From Flavobacterium lacustre (GTDB lineage Bacteria > Bacteroidota > Bacteroidia > Flavobacteriales > Flavobacteriaceae), in the NCBI RefSeq assembly GCF_027474525.2, contig NZ_CP114882.2, forward strand, positions 930,001 to 994,000: 64,000 bases of DNA, given 5' to 3'. The notes under the pieces are model-generated. The model was not told the DNA's origin and ran no database searches. It saw only the letters and a program-made list of their open reading frames with translations. The position numbers and the translations under genes were made by a program. This document shows, in pieces, positions 1 to 9,992 of this stretch (position 1 is its first letter; the number at the start of each line of letters is the position of its first letter).

Positions 1-195
1 GGTGCCGCTGCCACTGTATTATCACATATTTTGCCTTCAAAAGCACAAAGTTTTGATGCTATGGCAAAAGAAGCTTCAGACTCTCGTATGTTTGGTGCCA
101 TTCATTATAGAAGTGACTGCGAAAAAGGACTGGAATTAGGCCAAAAAGTAGGCACATTTGCCATAGCAAGAGCCACTACTGACGGTGCCGAATAA
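1..195 (+). CDS. C-terminal end of a PAP2 / vanadium haloperoxidase-type phosphatase (partial)
   Basis: The window opens inside this gene; 64 codons remain and end in TAA. The fragment carries the third PAP2 signature SRxxxxxHxxxD (S28-R29, H35 and D39 of the fragment). In this superfamily the histidine and aspartate complete the phosphate- or vanadate-binding site. The surrounding residues (ATVLSHILPSKA, then GLELGQKVGTFAIARA) resemble the vanadium-dependent haloperoxidase-like lipoproteins common in Bacteroidota. Substrate and full architecture cannot be judged, because the N-terminus and motifs I and II lie outside the window. Confidence 0.75.
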   Translation, partial: GAAATVLSHILPSKAQSFDAMAKEASDSRMFGAIHYRSDCEKGLELGQKVGTFAIARATTDGAE

Positions 196-277
196 ATACA
201 TCTATTTAAATTGATAGTTCATCAAAATAATTTATTTCAGTGGTTTGTTTTAAAATATTGAATTAATTATCAATTAT

Positions 278-313
278 AACCTAACAGGAATTAAAAAGCC
301 TGTTGGGTTTTTT
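278..313 (+). terminator. Rho-independent terminator after the PAP2-type gene
   Basis: An 11-bp stem (278-288 with 299-309, one G-T pair) is followed by a T run. It lies 83 bases after the partial gene and before the next one, so the two genes are probably separate transcription units. Confidence 0.75.
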
Positions 314-380
314 ATCAAAAAATTATTTTACAGCATACCGCATCAAAAACCGAAAAACCATAACCGAAAATCTAAATACC

Positions 381-845
381 ATGACAACAACCTTCAACAC
401 TTTGTATTTTAAATTCAGTGAAAAAATAGAAAAACACAGCATCAACAGCATGCGAATAGCATTGGCTATTGTTTACATCTGGTTTGGCGCTCTTAAAATA
501 TTCGGGATGAGTCCCGCTGGTGAGCTGGTTGAAGAAACGGTATTTTGGTTTAATCCGGAGCTGTTTATTCCCATTTTGGGAGGATGCGAAATAGTGATAG
601 GATTGGGTTTACTCATAAAACGATTTATTCCTGTTACCATTATGCTATTGCTATTGCATATGGCAGCTACGTTTTTTCCGGTTTTTATTTTAAAAACAGT
701 TTGCTTCGATGGCTTCCCTTTTTGCCCTACATTAGTGGGTCAATACATCATCAAAAATCTGGTATTGATTGCGGGAGCACTCATCATTGCCGGAAAATAT
801 AACAAAGAATACTATATGGCACAACAGGAAAAACAAATCGAATAG
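381..845 (+). CDS. Small DoxX/DUF417-like integral membrane protein
   Basis: This encodes 154 residues with about four hydrophobic segments (roughly residues 24-42, 65-84, 90-110 and 127-144). The segment MRIALAIVYIWFGALKIFG is typical of the first helix of DoxX-like/DUF417 membrane proteins. I chose the ATG at 381: the frame stays open to a TTG at 303, but that site overlaps the preceding terminator. There is a C-FDGFPFC-P loop between helices 3 and 4, two cysteines that could form a disulfide or bind a ligand. Biochemical function is unknown. The gene is followed by a strong terminator and has no obvious operon partner. Confidence 0.6.
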   Translation: MTTTFNTLYFKFSEKIEKHSINSMRIALAIVYIWFGALKIFGMSPAGELVEETVFWFNPELFIPILGGCEIVIGLGLLIKRFIPVTIMLLLLHMAATFFPVFILKTVCFDGFPFCPTLVGQYIIKNLVLIAGALIIAGKYNKEYYMAQQEKQIE

Positions 846-884
846 CCTATTTGAGCCATTTATTTTTCAATTTCCAAAAAAAGC

Positions 885-929
885 AACAAGTAGTATACTC
901 TTCACTTTGAGTATACTACTTGTTTTTTT
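885..929 (+). terminator. Strong terminator after the DoxX-like gene
   Basis: A perfect 16-bp stem (885-900 with 909-924), an 8-base loop and a T run. It ends one base before the tandem repeat array begins. Confidence 0.85.
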
Positions 930-1158
930 GTATAAAACAACGATTTATATGTATAAGACAACAACTTATATGTATAACACCTACCTAAGCGGGGTGTAAA
1001 ACAACAATCTATTTGTATAAGACAACAACTTATATGTATAACACCTCACTAGGTGTGGTATAAAACAACAATCTATTTGTATAAGACAACAACGTATATG
1101 TATAACACCTCCCTAAGTGGGGTATAAAACAACTATTTATATGTATAAGACAACAATT
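930..1158. repeat. 64-bp tandem repeat with an internal ~21-bp sub-repeat
   Basis: Units start at 930, 994, 1058 and 1122, each exactly 64 bases apart; the fourth stops after about 37 bases. Every unit is built from three versions of a shorter module: TGTATAAAACAAC, then TGTATAAGACAAC, then TGTATAACACC followed by a G-rich tail, so this is a higher-order repeat. Differences between units are mostly point changes. It does not encode a convincing protein and has no unique spacers. Function is unknown; expansion by slippage or recombination is the simple explanation. Confidence 0.9.
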
Positions 1159-1287
1159 AGGGACTATTGAGAATAATACCATCTCTACCCTTTATAGCAC
1201 GCTATTAGGTCTTTTTAATTGCGCTGCAAATAATCAGCATCATAATTCCAATTAGAGCTCACTAATGACTTTTGGGATAACCAATAA
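1159..1287. other. Intergenic DNA with no recognised feature
   Basis: Between the repeat array and the atpC terminator I see no open frame, promoter consensus or repeat worth naming. Confidence 0.6.
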
Positions 1288-1327
1288 TAAAAAAACGCCT
1301 TACAAGTACTTGTAAGGCGTTTTTTTG
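1288..1327 (-). terminator. Terminator of the atpD-atpC operon
   Basis: A perfect palindrome of about 19 bp per arm centred between 1307 and 1308, with A/T runs on both sides. It can work in both directions, but atpC ends 18 bases away on the minus strand. Confidence 0.85.
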
Positions 1328-1344
1328 AAGTATTAGAAACTCTT

Positions 1345-1626
1345 TTAGTCAGCTAAAAGAATTATTTTATTGTCTTTCATTTCGATTGTTCCTGAATCAA
1401 CACTTAATGTATAAAGTTGATCATTTACTTTCGTGAACTTCTCCACTGTTTCTTTTGAGATATTAAAACTAGGTGCTGCAATTTTTACAGTTCCTTTTTT
1501 TAGCAATGAAACAATTGGTGCGTGATTATTTAAAATCTGAAACTCTCCATCAACACCCGGAAGTGATAATGAAGTTATTTCTCCTGAAAATAATTTTGCT
1601 TCTGGTGATACTATTTCTAATAACAT
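1345..1626 (-). CDS. atpC: ATP synthase F1 subunit epsilon, short form
   Basis: This 93-residue protein starts MLLEIVSPEAKLFSG, the usual beginning of the epsilon beta-sandwich that sits on the central stalk of F1. Only the N-terminal beta-sandwich is present; the C-terminal two-helix domain that inhibits ATP hydrolysis in E. coli (about 135 residues in all) is missing. I chose the ATG at 1626, because the open frame extending to 1662 would start inside an intergenic hairpin. It follows atpD in the same operon. In Bacteroidota atpD-atpC commonly stand apart from the rest of the atp genes, as here. Confidence 0.92.
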   Translation of the reverse strand: MLLEIVSPEAKLFSGEITSLSLPGVDGEFQILNNHAPIVSLLKKGTVKIAAPSFNISKETVEKFTKVNDQLYTLSVDSGTIEMKDNKIILLAD

Positions 1627-1650
1627 AGTTATGAGTTTTGAATTATACGT

Positions 1651-1679
1651 ATGCGTTTTCAAAATTTATGAAAACGCAT
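1651..1679 (-). other. Hairpin between atpD and atpC
   Basis: A perfect 10-bp stem (1651-1660 with 1670-1679) with a 9-base loop lies between atpD and the atpC start. There is no T run on the minus strand, so it looks like an mRNA stability or translation-ratio element, not a terminator. That role is inference. Confidence 0.5.
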
Positions 1680-1698
1680 AACGCATAACTTATAATTT

Positions 1699-3213
<1,515 letters not shown>

Positions 3214-3294
3214 TTATGTATTTATTAAATAGCTATTTAGGTTTATGAAATGCAACCAAGCGAAACGTATCGATTAAATGCTTTTTTCAGAGTG

Positions 3295-3323
3295 CAAAGA
3301 TAATTTTTAAAATATAAAATCAA
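3295..3323 (-). promoter_or_regulatory. Promoter of atpD
   Basis: On the minus strand TTG (3323-3321), an 18-base spacer and TATCTTTG (3302-3295) match the Bacteroidota -33/-7 consensus TTG/TAnnTTTG. The 5' leader would be about 80 bases. Confidence 0.7.
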
Positions 3324-3412
3324 TAATTTTTTTTATAAAAAATTCAGGATAATTTCATTGTTCTGCATATAAAGGATACACAACTTACAAATAACTACTA
3401 TTTATCCCAAAA

Positions 3413-3447
3413 TAAAAAAACCACCACGTATAAAAACGGGTGGTTTA
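3413..3447 (-). terminator. Terminator of the SGNH lipoprotein gene
   Basis: An 8-bp stem (AAACCACC at 3418-3425 with GGTGGTTT at 3439-3446), followed on the minus strand by a T run, 21 bases after the stop codon of the SGNH gene. Confidence 0.8.
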
Positions 3448-3467
3448 ATACTGTAATATGGTAATTT

Positions 3468-4934
3468 TTATGGTAAAATAGCCGGATATAATATTTGATA
3501 TAATCCTAAATCAACTTTCTTCAATGTAGAGGTATATTTTTCATTTATCGCCGCAGTAAAAGCATTTGCGATTAATGCATATCCTCTTGGACTAGGATGT
3601 ACTCCATCAAGTGAGAATGCACCACCGGTAACGTAAGTAGATTTTAAAGTAAAGCTATTACTTACTACTCCTGTAGTTGACAGTTGAGCCATTATTGCTT
3701 TGGTATCCACAAAAGCCAATCCTTTTGCATCAGCAACAGCTTTTATAGTAACATTATATGCGTCTGTAGCTATTTTTACTTCGGCAATTTCATCTTTAGA
3801 CAAAACCCATTTATCCGCTAACGGCACTGAAACTCCATTAACTTTTGTAGGATCTCCACCAATGGCTGTTCCAATAAAACTCATTGAAGGCAAAACCATC
3901 AAATCTTCGGAGGTAGCATGTCTGTATGATGGAATTCCGTATCCTGATAAATTAGTCAAATAACTATCTGCAATTACCACTGCATTGCTTCCTGCAACAA
4001 AATTAATGGTTCTTTTTGTCGCTTCTTCTGAAGATATCAATCCATTGGCAGCAGCATACAACAACCCGCCATTGTAAGCAGCATATCCTGCATTCAATTG
4101 TGCAGCTACACCAGCCGAAAGCGGAACCGGATTGTAAGGTACTGTTGTAAAATAAGGCAATGTACTTACATAAGGTAAATTTGCAACGACCCCTTTAGCT
4201 CCATTTGCGGTTAAATTGGTCACTATCCCTGAATAAACACTTGCAAAAACATTAGGATCTGTAATATCATTAGATGTATAAGTACTAGGGTCTAAATTTC
4301 CGGTTTGGTTCACGCCACTTCCTCCTGAAGTTGCATACCCTAAAACGTCATTTCCACCAATCCATAAAGAGAAAAAAGTTGGAGACTGAGCCAAAGCATC
4401 GGCCAAAACCGTGGTTCCAGATGCCGTAGCAAATCGAGCAAAATAAGGATTTGCAGCACCCGATGCTACTCCCGCAACGTTTCCATATCCAGGAGCTACC
4501 AAATGATAACTTTTAGCTCCGGGAACTCCTAAATTATTAAATGGTCCAGATAAAACTGTTGACACCTCTGTAGTTGGTGTTCCGCTAACCGTAACCGGTC
4601 CTGATCCATTAAAATAAAGACGAGCAGTTGCAATTTGGGTTCCACCCAAAAGCAATCCTCCAACATTATCAGACGTAAAAGGTGTTTTAAATTCCCCTCC
4701 TCCAGCTTCTGCAAACTGTTGTGAAAGTAAGTTTACATAAGAACCTTCCTGTCCTTTTTTGAAAAGAGCTCCATCACTATATCCGGCAGCAAACGAATCT
4801 CCCAAGGCAACATATTTAGTGAAATTTGCCGAACCAGGAGAAACTGGTTCTTCTACAACTGTATTGTCATCATCATTATTACAAGCTATAAAGGTTAGGG
4901 AAACCAATAAAAGCCATTTGAAATTTTTTATCAT
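3468..4934 (-). CDS. Surface-type lipoprotein with SGNH/GDSL hydrolase domain
   Basis: A 488-residue predicted lipoprotein. The signal peptide ends in a lipobox with the lipidated Cys at position 18. It is followed by NNDDDN, an acidic stretch like the lipoprotein export signal that sends Bacteroidota lipoproteins to the cell surface. GDSL block I is ALGDSFAAG (catalytic Ser47), block III is IGGNDVLG, and block V is DGVHPSPRG with the catalytic Asp and His near the C-terminus, so a complete Ser-His-Asp esterase site is present. Substrate is unknown; members of this fold cleave acyl esters of lipids or glycans. It lies just downstream of a TonB receptor on the same strand (89-base gap), so the two may handle the same nutrient. 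Confidence 0.88.
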   Translation of the reverse strand: MIKNFKWLLLVSLTFIACNNDDDNTVVEEPVSPGSANFTKYVALGDSFAAGYSDGALFKKGQEGSYVNLLSQQFAEAGGGEFKTPFTSDNVGGLLLGGTQIATARLYFNGSGPVTVSGTPTTEVSTVLSGPFNNLGVPGAKSYHLVAPGYGNVAGVASGAANPYFARFATASGTTVLADALAQSPTFFSLWIGGNDVLGYATSGGSGVNQTGNLDPSTYTSNDITDPNVFASVYSGIVTNLTANGAKGVVANLPYVSTLPYFTTVPYNPVPLSAGVAAQLNAGYAAYNGGLLYAAANGLISSEEATKRTINFVAGSNAVVIADSYLTNLSGYGIPSYRHATSEDLMVLPSMSFIGTAIGGDPTKVNGVSVPLADKWVLSKDEIAEVKIATDAYNVTIKAVADAKGLAFVDTKAIMAQLSTTGVVSNSFTLKSTYVTGGAFSLDGVHPSPRGYALIANAFTAAINEKYTSTLKKVDLGLYQILYPAILP

Positions 4935-5023
4935 AATAGTATATTTTAAAAATTATTTCTCTTTTTGTCCTCTCTAAAAAGGAAAAAAAAGCAAACACAT
5001 TTGTTTTATTTATATCACTTTAA

Positions 5024-7837
5024 TTATGGATTGATTGTCCAAGAAGCAAAATATTGTTGCCCGATTAATCCTGCTCCCAATACTTGAGTGTATTCTTTAC
5101 CTCCAAGATTTGAAGCTCCCAGTTTTAAGGTTGATTTTAGTTTTGGAATATTATAATTGATTTGAGCATCAACTACAGTAGCCGAATCAATCATACCATC
5201 TACCATTGTAGATTGCCATAAATATTCGCTGTTCCATCTTCCGCTAACATTGAATCCGAAATTTTTAAATAATCTTTCGTTTCCAAATGATGCTTTTACT
5301 CTATGTTTAGGTGTATTAAATCCAGCTTCAAAACTTGGATCTTTTGCCTGATCAAACTTAAATTCAGCATAATTATAATTAACACCAACTTCAAAATCTC
5401 TGTATACTTTTTTAGAAAGACCAAGACCAAAACCAAGTGATTTGATTTCAACATCTGTATTAGTGTACAATTGATATACTCTATAGTTCCCGTTTTGAAT
5501 TGCATGTAAAGATTGTGCTCCTGCATCCGTTGGTCCTCCAAGAGGATTAGGTGCATCTTGAGCAGTTCCGTAAAAAGGAGCAATAACATTTAGATTCCCA
5601 ATAAAGTCATTATATATATTATAATATCCGTTTACATCAATTGATATATCTTCAATAAAAGAACGGTATCCTAACTCAAATGCTTTTACTTGTTCCGGTT
5701 TAACATATTTTACACTTGTTTTTCTTAATAAAGCTGGATTTCCTGTAGCACTAAGCGCTCCTACTGAAGATGCAGTATACGAATTATTGTAAGCATTCAA
5801 TCCAGTCATAACAACTGAAGTTCCTCCTGCAAAAGCCTGTCCAACTAATGTAGAAACAGGTAATGTTTCACTGTATCTTGTCAAGTTATCCGGAGCTGAA
5901 CCAAGCAATATGGCACTTCCTACATTAAAACCAATATATTGATCTTGTGTAGATGGATTTCTAAAACCTGTTTGGAAAGAAGTTCTGAAATTATGTTTTT
6001 TAGATTCACCCGCAGAATATACTAAAGATACTCTTGGAGAAAAATTACCATCGAAATTTTTTGATTTATCATAACGAAGAGATCCTGTAAATTTCAAACG
6101 GTCATCTAATAATTTTTTAGTCAATTGTGTATATGCACCGTACTCATTATAATTAATAGGTCCGTTAGCATCAGTATAAATTCTGCCATAAGAATTCAAT
6201 TCATACAGTCTGAAAGATCCACCCACTTGAATTTCAGCAAATTTTATAAGATCCTTAAAATTATAATTGGCATCTGAGTGATAGATTCTAGAATTATCAA
6301 CCAATTTTGATCCCGAAAGTACACTTGGATCAGCAATTACTTCACTAAACGCTTTTTTAAATCCTGCAGAACCTGGCAATAACCTACCTGTATCAGCAAC
6401 ATTTCTAGCTGTAATATGAGCATTTTCAGGAGTCATTCCTCCTAAAGTTGACTGAATGTAAGCACCTGCATATTGACCAAACCAAGTTTTATCATCTTTC
6501 CATTTTCTGTTTACATTAATACCTGTAAAAAGCATATCGTATGATTCTCCTCCGTCCTCAGTCGTAGTATATCCTCTTACAAAAAAGTTTTTCCCTTTTA
6601 ATTCTAATTTATGTTGTTGCATAAAAAAGTTGTTCAGGTAATATCTGTTTGCTCCTTGGTAAACTGCGTTTCCAAAACCAAATTTACTTTGCCAAATAAT
6701 TTCAAAATCATTTGCAAACGGCTTAAAGTGAAGAGAGAAATCTATTTTGGTATTACTCGCTCTGTTATCTGTCAATTCAACCTCGTTGTAACCCGTTCTG
6801 CTCACATTATAATCAGGCAATAAATTTACTGCACCCGCCGGAATCAAACCTAAAGTTGCTAATGATTGCCCAACACCTTTAATATTTGTTGTAACTTCAT
6901 CACCATATACATTTATACCATCATAATTTACATGACTTCTGTCTCTTCCTGCATTTGTTTTGTCATCATAGTTAGTTGCATGCCAATCTGTACCACGCAT
7001 GTATGTAAAGTTAGCTTTTGCAGCAAAATATTTATTAAATGCATATGCAATTCTAATTCCGTAATCAACAAAATCATTTGAACCCGCAGCTTGTTGGCTA
7101 GTTTGTCCAAATTTTGCATAAGCAGTAATTCCCTGACTGGTAAATGGACTCTTGCTATTCATAAACAAAATACCATTAAAAGCATTGGCACCATATAAAG
7201 CAGAAGAAGCTCCAGGTAACAACTCAACACTTTGAACATCAATTTCAGAAATACCAATCATATTCCCTAATACAAAATTCAATAACGGAGATGAATTATC
7301 CATTCCGTCAACCAATTGCATGAAACGGGTATTTGCCACAGTAGCAAAGCCACGAGTGTTTATAGATTTAAAAGACAAACTACTGGTATTCATTTGAACT
7401 TCTTTCAAGTTTTCCAGACCGTCATAAAAACTAGGGGATGCCGTCTTTTTTATGTCAGTGATGCTCATTCTCTCAATCGTAACCGGAGATTCTAAAACAC
7501 GCTCTGGAGTTCTTGAAGCCGAAACTACAATTTCATTTAATTTCGTTTCTTCGTCCTCTAATTTTACATTTATCTTTTGAGAAATTGATGTTACATTTAC
7601 CTTTTTTGATCCAAAACCTAAAGCTGAAATTTCGATTACATAAGGTAATTTTTTTGATGGATTTAGAGTAAATTTTCCATCAATCTCGGTAATTGTACCA
7701 TAGGCATCACCAATAATTTTGATGTTAGCTCCAGGAATAGGCTGATTGTTTCTGTCTGTAACAGAGCCTGAAATTGAATTCTGCGCAAAAGAAATGCTAC
7801 AAAAGAACAATGACAAAAAAAGTAAATACACTCTCAT
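5024..7837 (-). CDS. TonB-dependent outer-membrane receptor with carboxypeptidase-like N-terminal domain
   Basis: A 937-residue outer-membrane transporter. The start MRVYLLFLSLFFCSISFAQ is a Sec signal peptide; the open frame continues 20 codons further up but overlaps the likely promoter. Residues about 22-105 form a CarboxypepD_reg-like domain (SGSVTDRNNQPIPGANIKI), followed by a plug with the typical SASRTPERVLESPVTIERM segment, then a long beta-barrel. The ligand is not apparent; this is not a SusC pair, since no SusD follows. The neighbouring SGNH lipoprotein suggests uptake of an ester-bearing substrate (inference). Confidence 0.92.
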   Translation of the reverse strand: MRVYLLFLSLFFCSISFAQNSISGSVTDRNNQPIPGANIKIIGDAYGTITEIDGKFTLNPSKKLPYVIEISALGFGSKKVNVTSISQKINVKLEDEETKLNEIVVSASRTPERVLESPVTIERMSITDIKKTASPSFYDGLENLKEVQMNTSSLSFKSINTRGFATVANTRFMQLVDGMDNSSPLLNFVLGNMIGISEIDVQSVELLPGASSALYGANAFNGILFMNSKSPFTSQGITAYAKFGQTSQQAAGSNDFVDYGIRIAYAFNKYFAAKANFTYMRGTDWHATNYDDKTNAGRDRSHVNYDGINVYGDEVTTNIKGVGQSLATLGLIPAGAVNLLPDYNVSRTGYNEVELTDNRASNTKIDFSLHFKPFANDFEIIWQSKFGFGNAVYQGANRYYLNNFFMQQHKLELKGKNFFVRGYTTTEDGGESYDMLFTGINVNRKWKDDKTWFGQYAGAYIQSTLGGMTPENAHITARNVADTGRLLPGSAGFKKAFSEVIADPSVLSGSKLVDNSRIYHSDANYNFKDLIKFAEIQVGGSFRLYELNSYGRIYTDANGPINYNEYGAYTQLTKKLLDDRLKFTGSLRYDKSKNFDGNFSPRVSLVYSAGESKKHNFRTSFQTGFRNPSTQDQYIGFNVGSAILLGSAPDNLTRYSETLPVSTLVGQAFAGGTSVVMTGLNAYNNSYTASSVGALSATGNPALLRKTSVKYVKPEQVKAFELGYRSFIEDISIDVNGYYNIYNDFIGNLNVIAPFYGTAQDAPNPLGGPTDAGAQSLHAIQNGNYRVYQLYTNTDVEIKSLGFGLGLSKKVYRDFEVGVNYNYAEFKFDQAKDPSFEAGFNTPKHRVKASFGNERLFKNFGFNVSGRWNSEYLWQSTMVDGMIDSATVVDAQINYNIPKLKSTLKLGASNLGGKEYTQVLGAGLIGQQYFASWTINP

Positions 7838-7866
7838 TGGGGTTAAATTTTGTTGGTTTATGGCGC

Positions 7867-7897
7867 CAAAGTACAAATATTTTTTTGCTATTAACAA
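7867..7897 (-). promoter_or_regulatory. Possible promoter of the TonB receptor gene
   Basis: TTG at 7897-7895, a 21-base spacer and TACTTTGG (7873-7867), one T short of the TAnnTTTG consensus. The implied leader of roughly 25 bases supports the start at 7837. Confidence 0.4.
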
Positions 7898-8087
7898 AAA
7901 AACAAGTAAAAAATTTCATAATTACCAATCATATTGCAATATTTCTAACTAATCAATATTTTAGTTTTTAAACTTTTGACAATAAATGGATTACAAGTGA
8001 AGAAAAATACTATGCATACATATGAATTTTCAAAAAAAACTGAATTAATCACAAAAAAATGGCATTTAAAAAAACTTTTACGCAATA

Positions 8088-8120
8088 AAAAAAGCGTCGG
8101 CTTTCGCGGACGCTTTTTAT
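8088..8120 (-). terminator. Terminator of the glmS operon
   Basis: Stem AAGCGTC/GACGCTT with flanking A/T runs, directly after the glmS stop. The 7838-8087 stretch upstream of it otherwise shows only the TonB receptor leader. Confidence 0.8.
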
Positions 8121-8135
8121 AAAGTATATCGACGA

Positions 8136-9983
8136 TTATTCTACCGTCACTGATTTTGCTAAATTTCGCGGCTGATCTACATTACAACCTCTCATTACTG
8201 CAATATGATAAGACAAAAGCTGCAATGGAATTGTAGTAATCAACGGAGATAATGCATCTGATGTTTCTGGAATTTCAATAACATAATCCGCCAATTCACG
8301 AACTTGAGTATCACCTTTGGTTACAACCGCAATAATTCTTCCACTTCTGGATTTTATTTCTTGAATGTTGCTTACAATTTTGTCATAATGTCCTTGTTTT
8401 GGTGCAATTACCACTACCGGCATATGTTCATCAATCAATGCGATTGGTCCATGCTTCATTTCGGCAGCAGGATATCCTTCTGCATGAATATAAGAGATTT
8501 CTTTTAGCTTTAAAGCACCTTCAAGAGCCACTGGAAAATTATAACCACGACCCAGATAAAGGCAATTCGGTGCATCTTTGAAAGTAGCCGCAATTTCTTT
8601 TGCTTTGTCATTTGTTTCTAATGCTTCCTTAACTTTTTCAGGAATTATCTCTAATTCTTGTAAATACCTATGGAAATCTGAATTAGATAATGTGCCTTTG
8701 GCTTTTGCCAAACGCAAAGCAATCATGGTCAAAACAGTAATTTGAGTAGTAAATGCTTTTGTCGAAGCAACACCTATTTCAGGTCCGGCATGCGTATAAG
8801 CACCTGCATGAGTTTCTCTTGAAATAGAAGAACCAACTACATTACAAACTCCAAACACAAAAGCGCCATTTTCTTTTGCTAATTTTATTGCTGCCATAGT
8901 ATCGGCAGTTTCACCAGATTGTGATATAGCAATAACTACATCTTTACTATTGATAATCGGATTTCTATATCTGAACTCTGAAGCGTACTCTACTTCAACA
9001 GGAATACGGGCAAACTCTTCAAAAATATATTCTGCCACTAAACCTGCATGCCATGACGTTCCGCAGGCTACAATAATGATTCGGTCTGCATTAAGAAATT
9101 TCTCCAGGTTGTCTTCAACACCCGCCATTTGAATCAATCCTTCATTAGCATGAAGCCTTCCTCTGTAAGTATCTTTTATAACGTTAGGTTGTTCGTAGAT
9201 TTCCTTTAACATAAAGTGATCGTAACCTCCTTTTTCAATTTGCTCCAAATTCATTTGAAGTTCCTGAATGTAAGGATCAACCTGAGAATCGTCTTTAATT
9301 TTTCTGACTTTCATAGGTTTATGTAACCTAATATTTGCCATCTCACCATCTTCTAAATAGACCGCATTTGATGTGTATTCTATAAATGGAGAAGCATCAG
9401 AAGCAATAAAATATTCTCCTTCTCCAACCCCAATAGCTAATGGACTTCCTAAACGGGCTGCAACAATTTCATTAGGCGTCTTCTTGTCAAAAACTGCAAT
9501 TGCATACGCACCTACAACTTGATTCAAAGCTACCTGAACTGCTTTTCCTAGTTTTAAATTTTCTTTTTTCTGAACTTCTTCTATAAGATTTACCAAAACC
9601 TCAGAATCCGTATCAGAATAAAAAACGTAACCTCTTTTTATTAATTCTTCTTTTAAAGGAGCGTAATTTTCAATAATTCCATTATGAATGATTGCTAAAT
9701 CTCCAGAATTAGAAAGATGTGGATGAGAGTTTACATCGTTTGGAACACCGTGAGTTGCCCAACGAGTATGTCCTATACCAATGGTTCCATTCATAGTAAT
9801 TTCTGTAGCCGCTTTTTGTTCCAGATCAGAAACTTTTCCTTTTGTCTTACAAAGTTTCAAATTCTCTCCGTCATATAACATGACACCAGCACTATCATAT
9901 CCTCTATACTCTAGTCTTTTCAGACCTTTAATAATTATAGGATAAGCTTCTCTATAACCAATGTATCCAACAATTCCACACAT
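8136..9983 (-). CDS. glmS: Glutamine--fructose-6-phosphate aminotransferase (isomerizing)
   Basis: 615 residues. It makes glucosamine-6-phosphate from fructose-6-phosphate and glutamine, the entry step to UDP-GlcNAc for peptidoglycan and LPS, in the cytoplasm. It starts MCGIVGYIG, with Cys2 as the N-terminal nucleophile of the class II glutaminase domain (to about residue 240), followed by two SIS sugar-isomerase domains (CGTSWHAGL; SQSGETADT; LGRGYNFPVALEGALKLKE) and the C-terminal LAKSVTVE tail. Last gene of an operon with the DUF4270 protein (9-base gap). No ribozyme-like leader was looked for successfully, and none is expected outside Gram-positives. Confidence 0.98.
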   Translation of the reverse strand: MCGIVGYIGYREAYPIIIKGLKRLEYRGYDSAGVMLYDGENLKLCKTKGKVSDLEQKAATEITMNGTIGIGHTRWATHGVPNDVNSHPHLSNSGDLAIIHNGIIENYAPLKEELIKRGYVFYSDTDSEVLVNLIEEVQKKENLKLGKAVQVALNQVVGAYAIAVFDKKTPNEIVAARLGSPLAIGVGEGEYFIASDASPFIEYTSNAVYLEDGEMANIRLHKPMKVRKIKDDSQVDPYIQELQMNLEQIEKGGYDHFMLKEIYEQPNVIKDTYRGRLHANEGLIQMAGVEDNLEKFLNADRIIIVACGTSWHAGLVAEYIFEEFARIPVEVEYASEFRYRNPIINSKDVVIAISQSGETADTMAAIKLAKENGAFVFGVCNVVGSSISRETHAGAYTHAGPEIGVASTKAFTTQITVLTMIALRLAKAKGTLSNSDFHRYLQELEIIPEKVKEALETNDKAKEIAATFKDAPNCLYLGRGYNFPVALEGALKLKEISYIHAEGYPAAEMKHGPIALIDEHMPVVVIAPKQGHYDKIVSNIQEIKSRSGRIIAVVTKGDTQVRELADYVIEIPETSDALSPLITTIPLQLLSYHIAVMRGCNVDQPRNLAKSVTVE

Positions 9984-9992
9984 AATTTTAGA

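Noticed and set aside
930-1158. CRISPR array
   Set aside because: The 64-base units are contiguous with no unique spacers, the internal modules are diverged, and no cas genes are near.
5024-7837. SusC of a polysaccharide utilisation locus
   Set aside because: No SusD homologue follows and the neighbours are an SGNH lipoprotein and glmS; a general TonB receptor is the better call.
8002-8120. A 36-codon frame before the glmS terminator
   Set aside because: It runs through the terminator stem, which produces its C-terminal residues; most likely chance.
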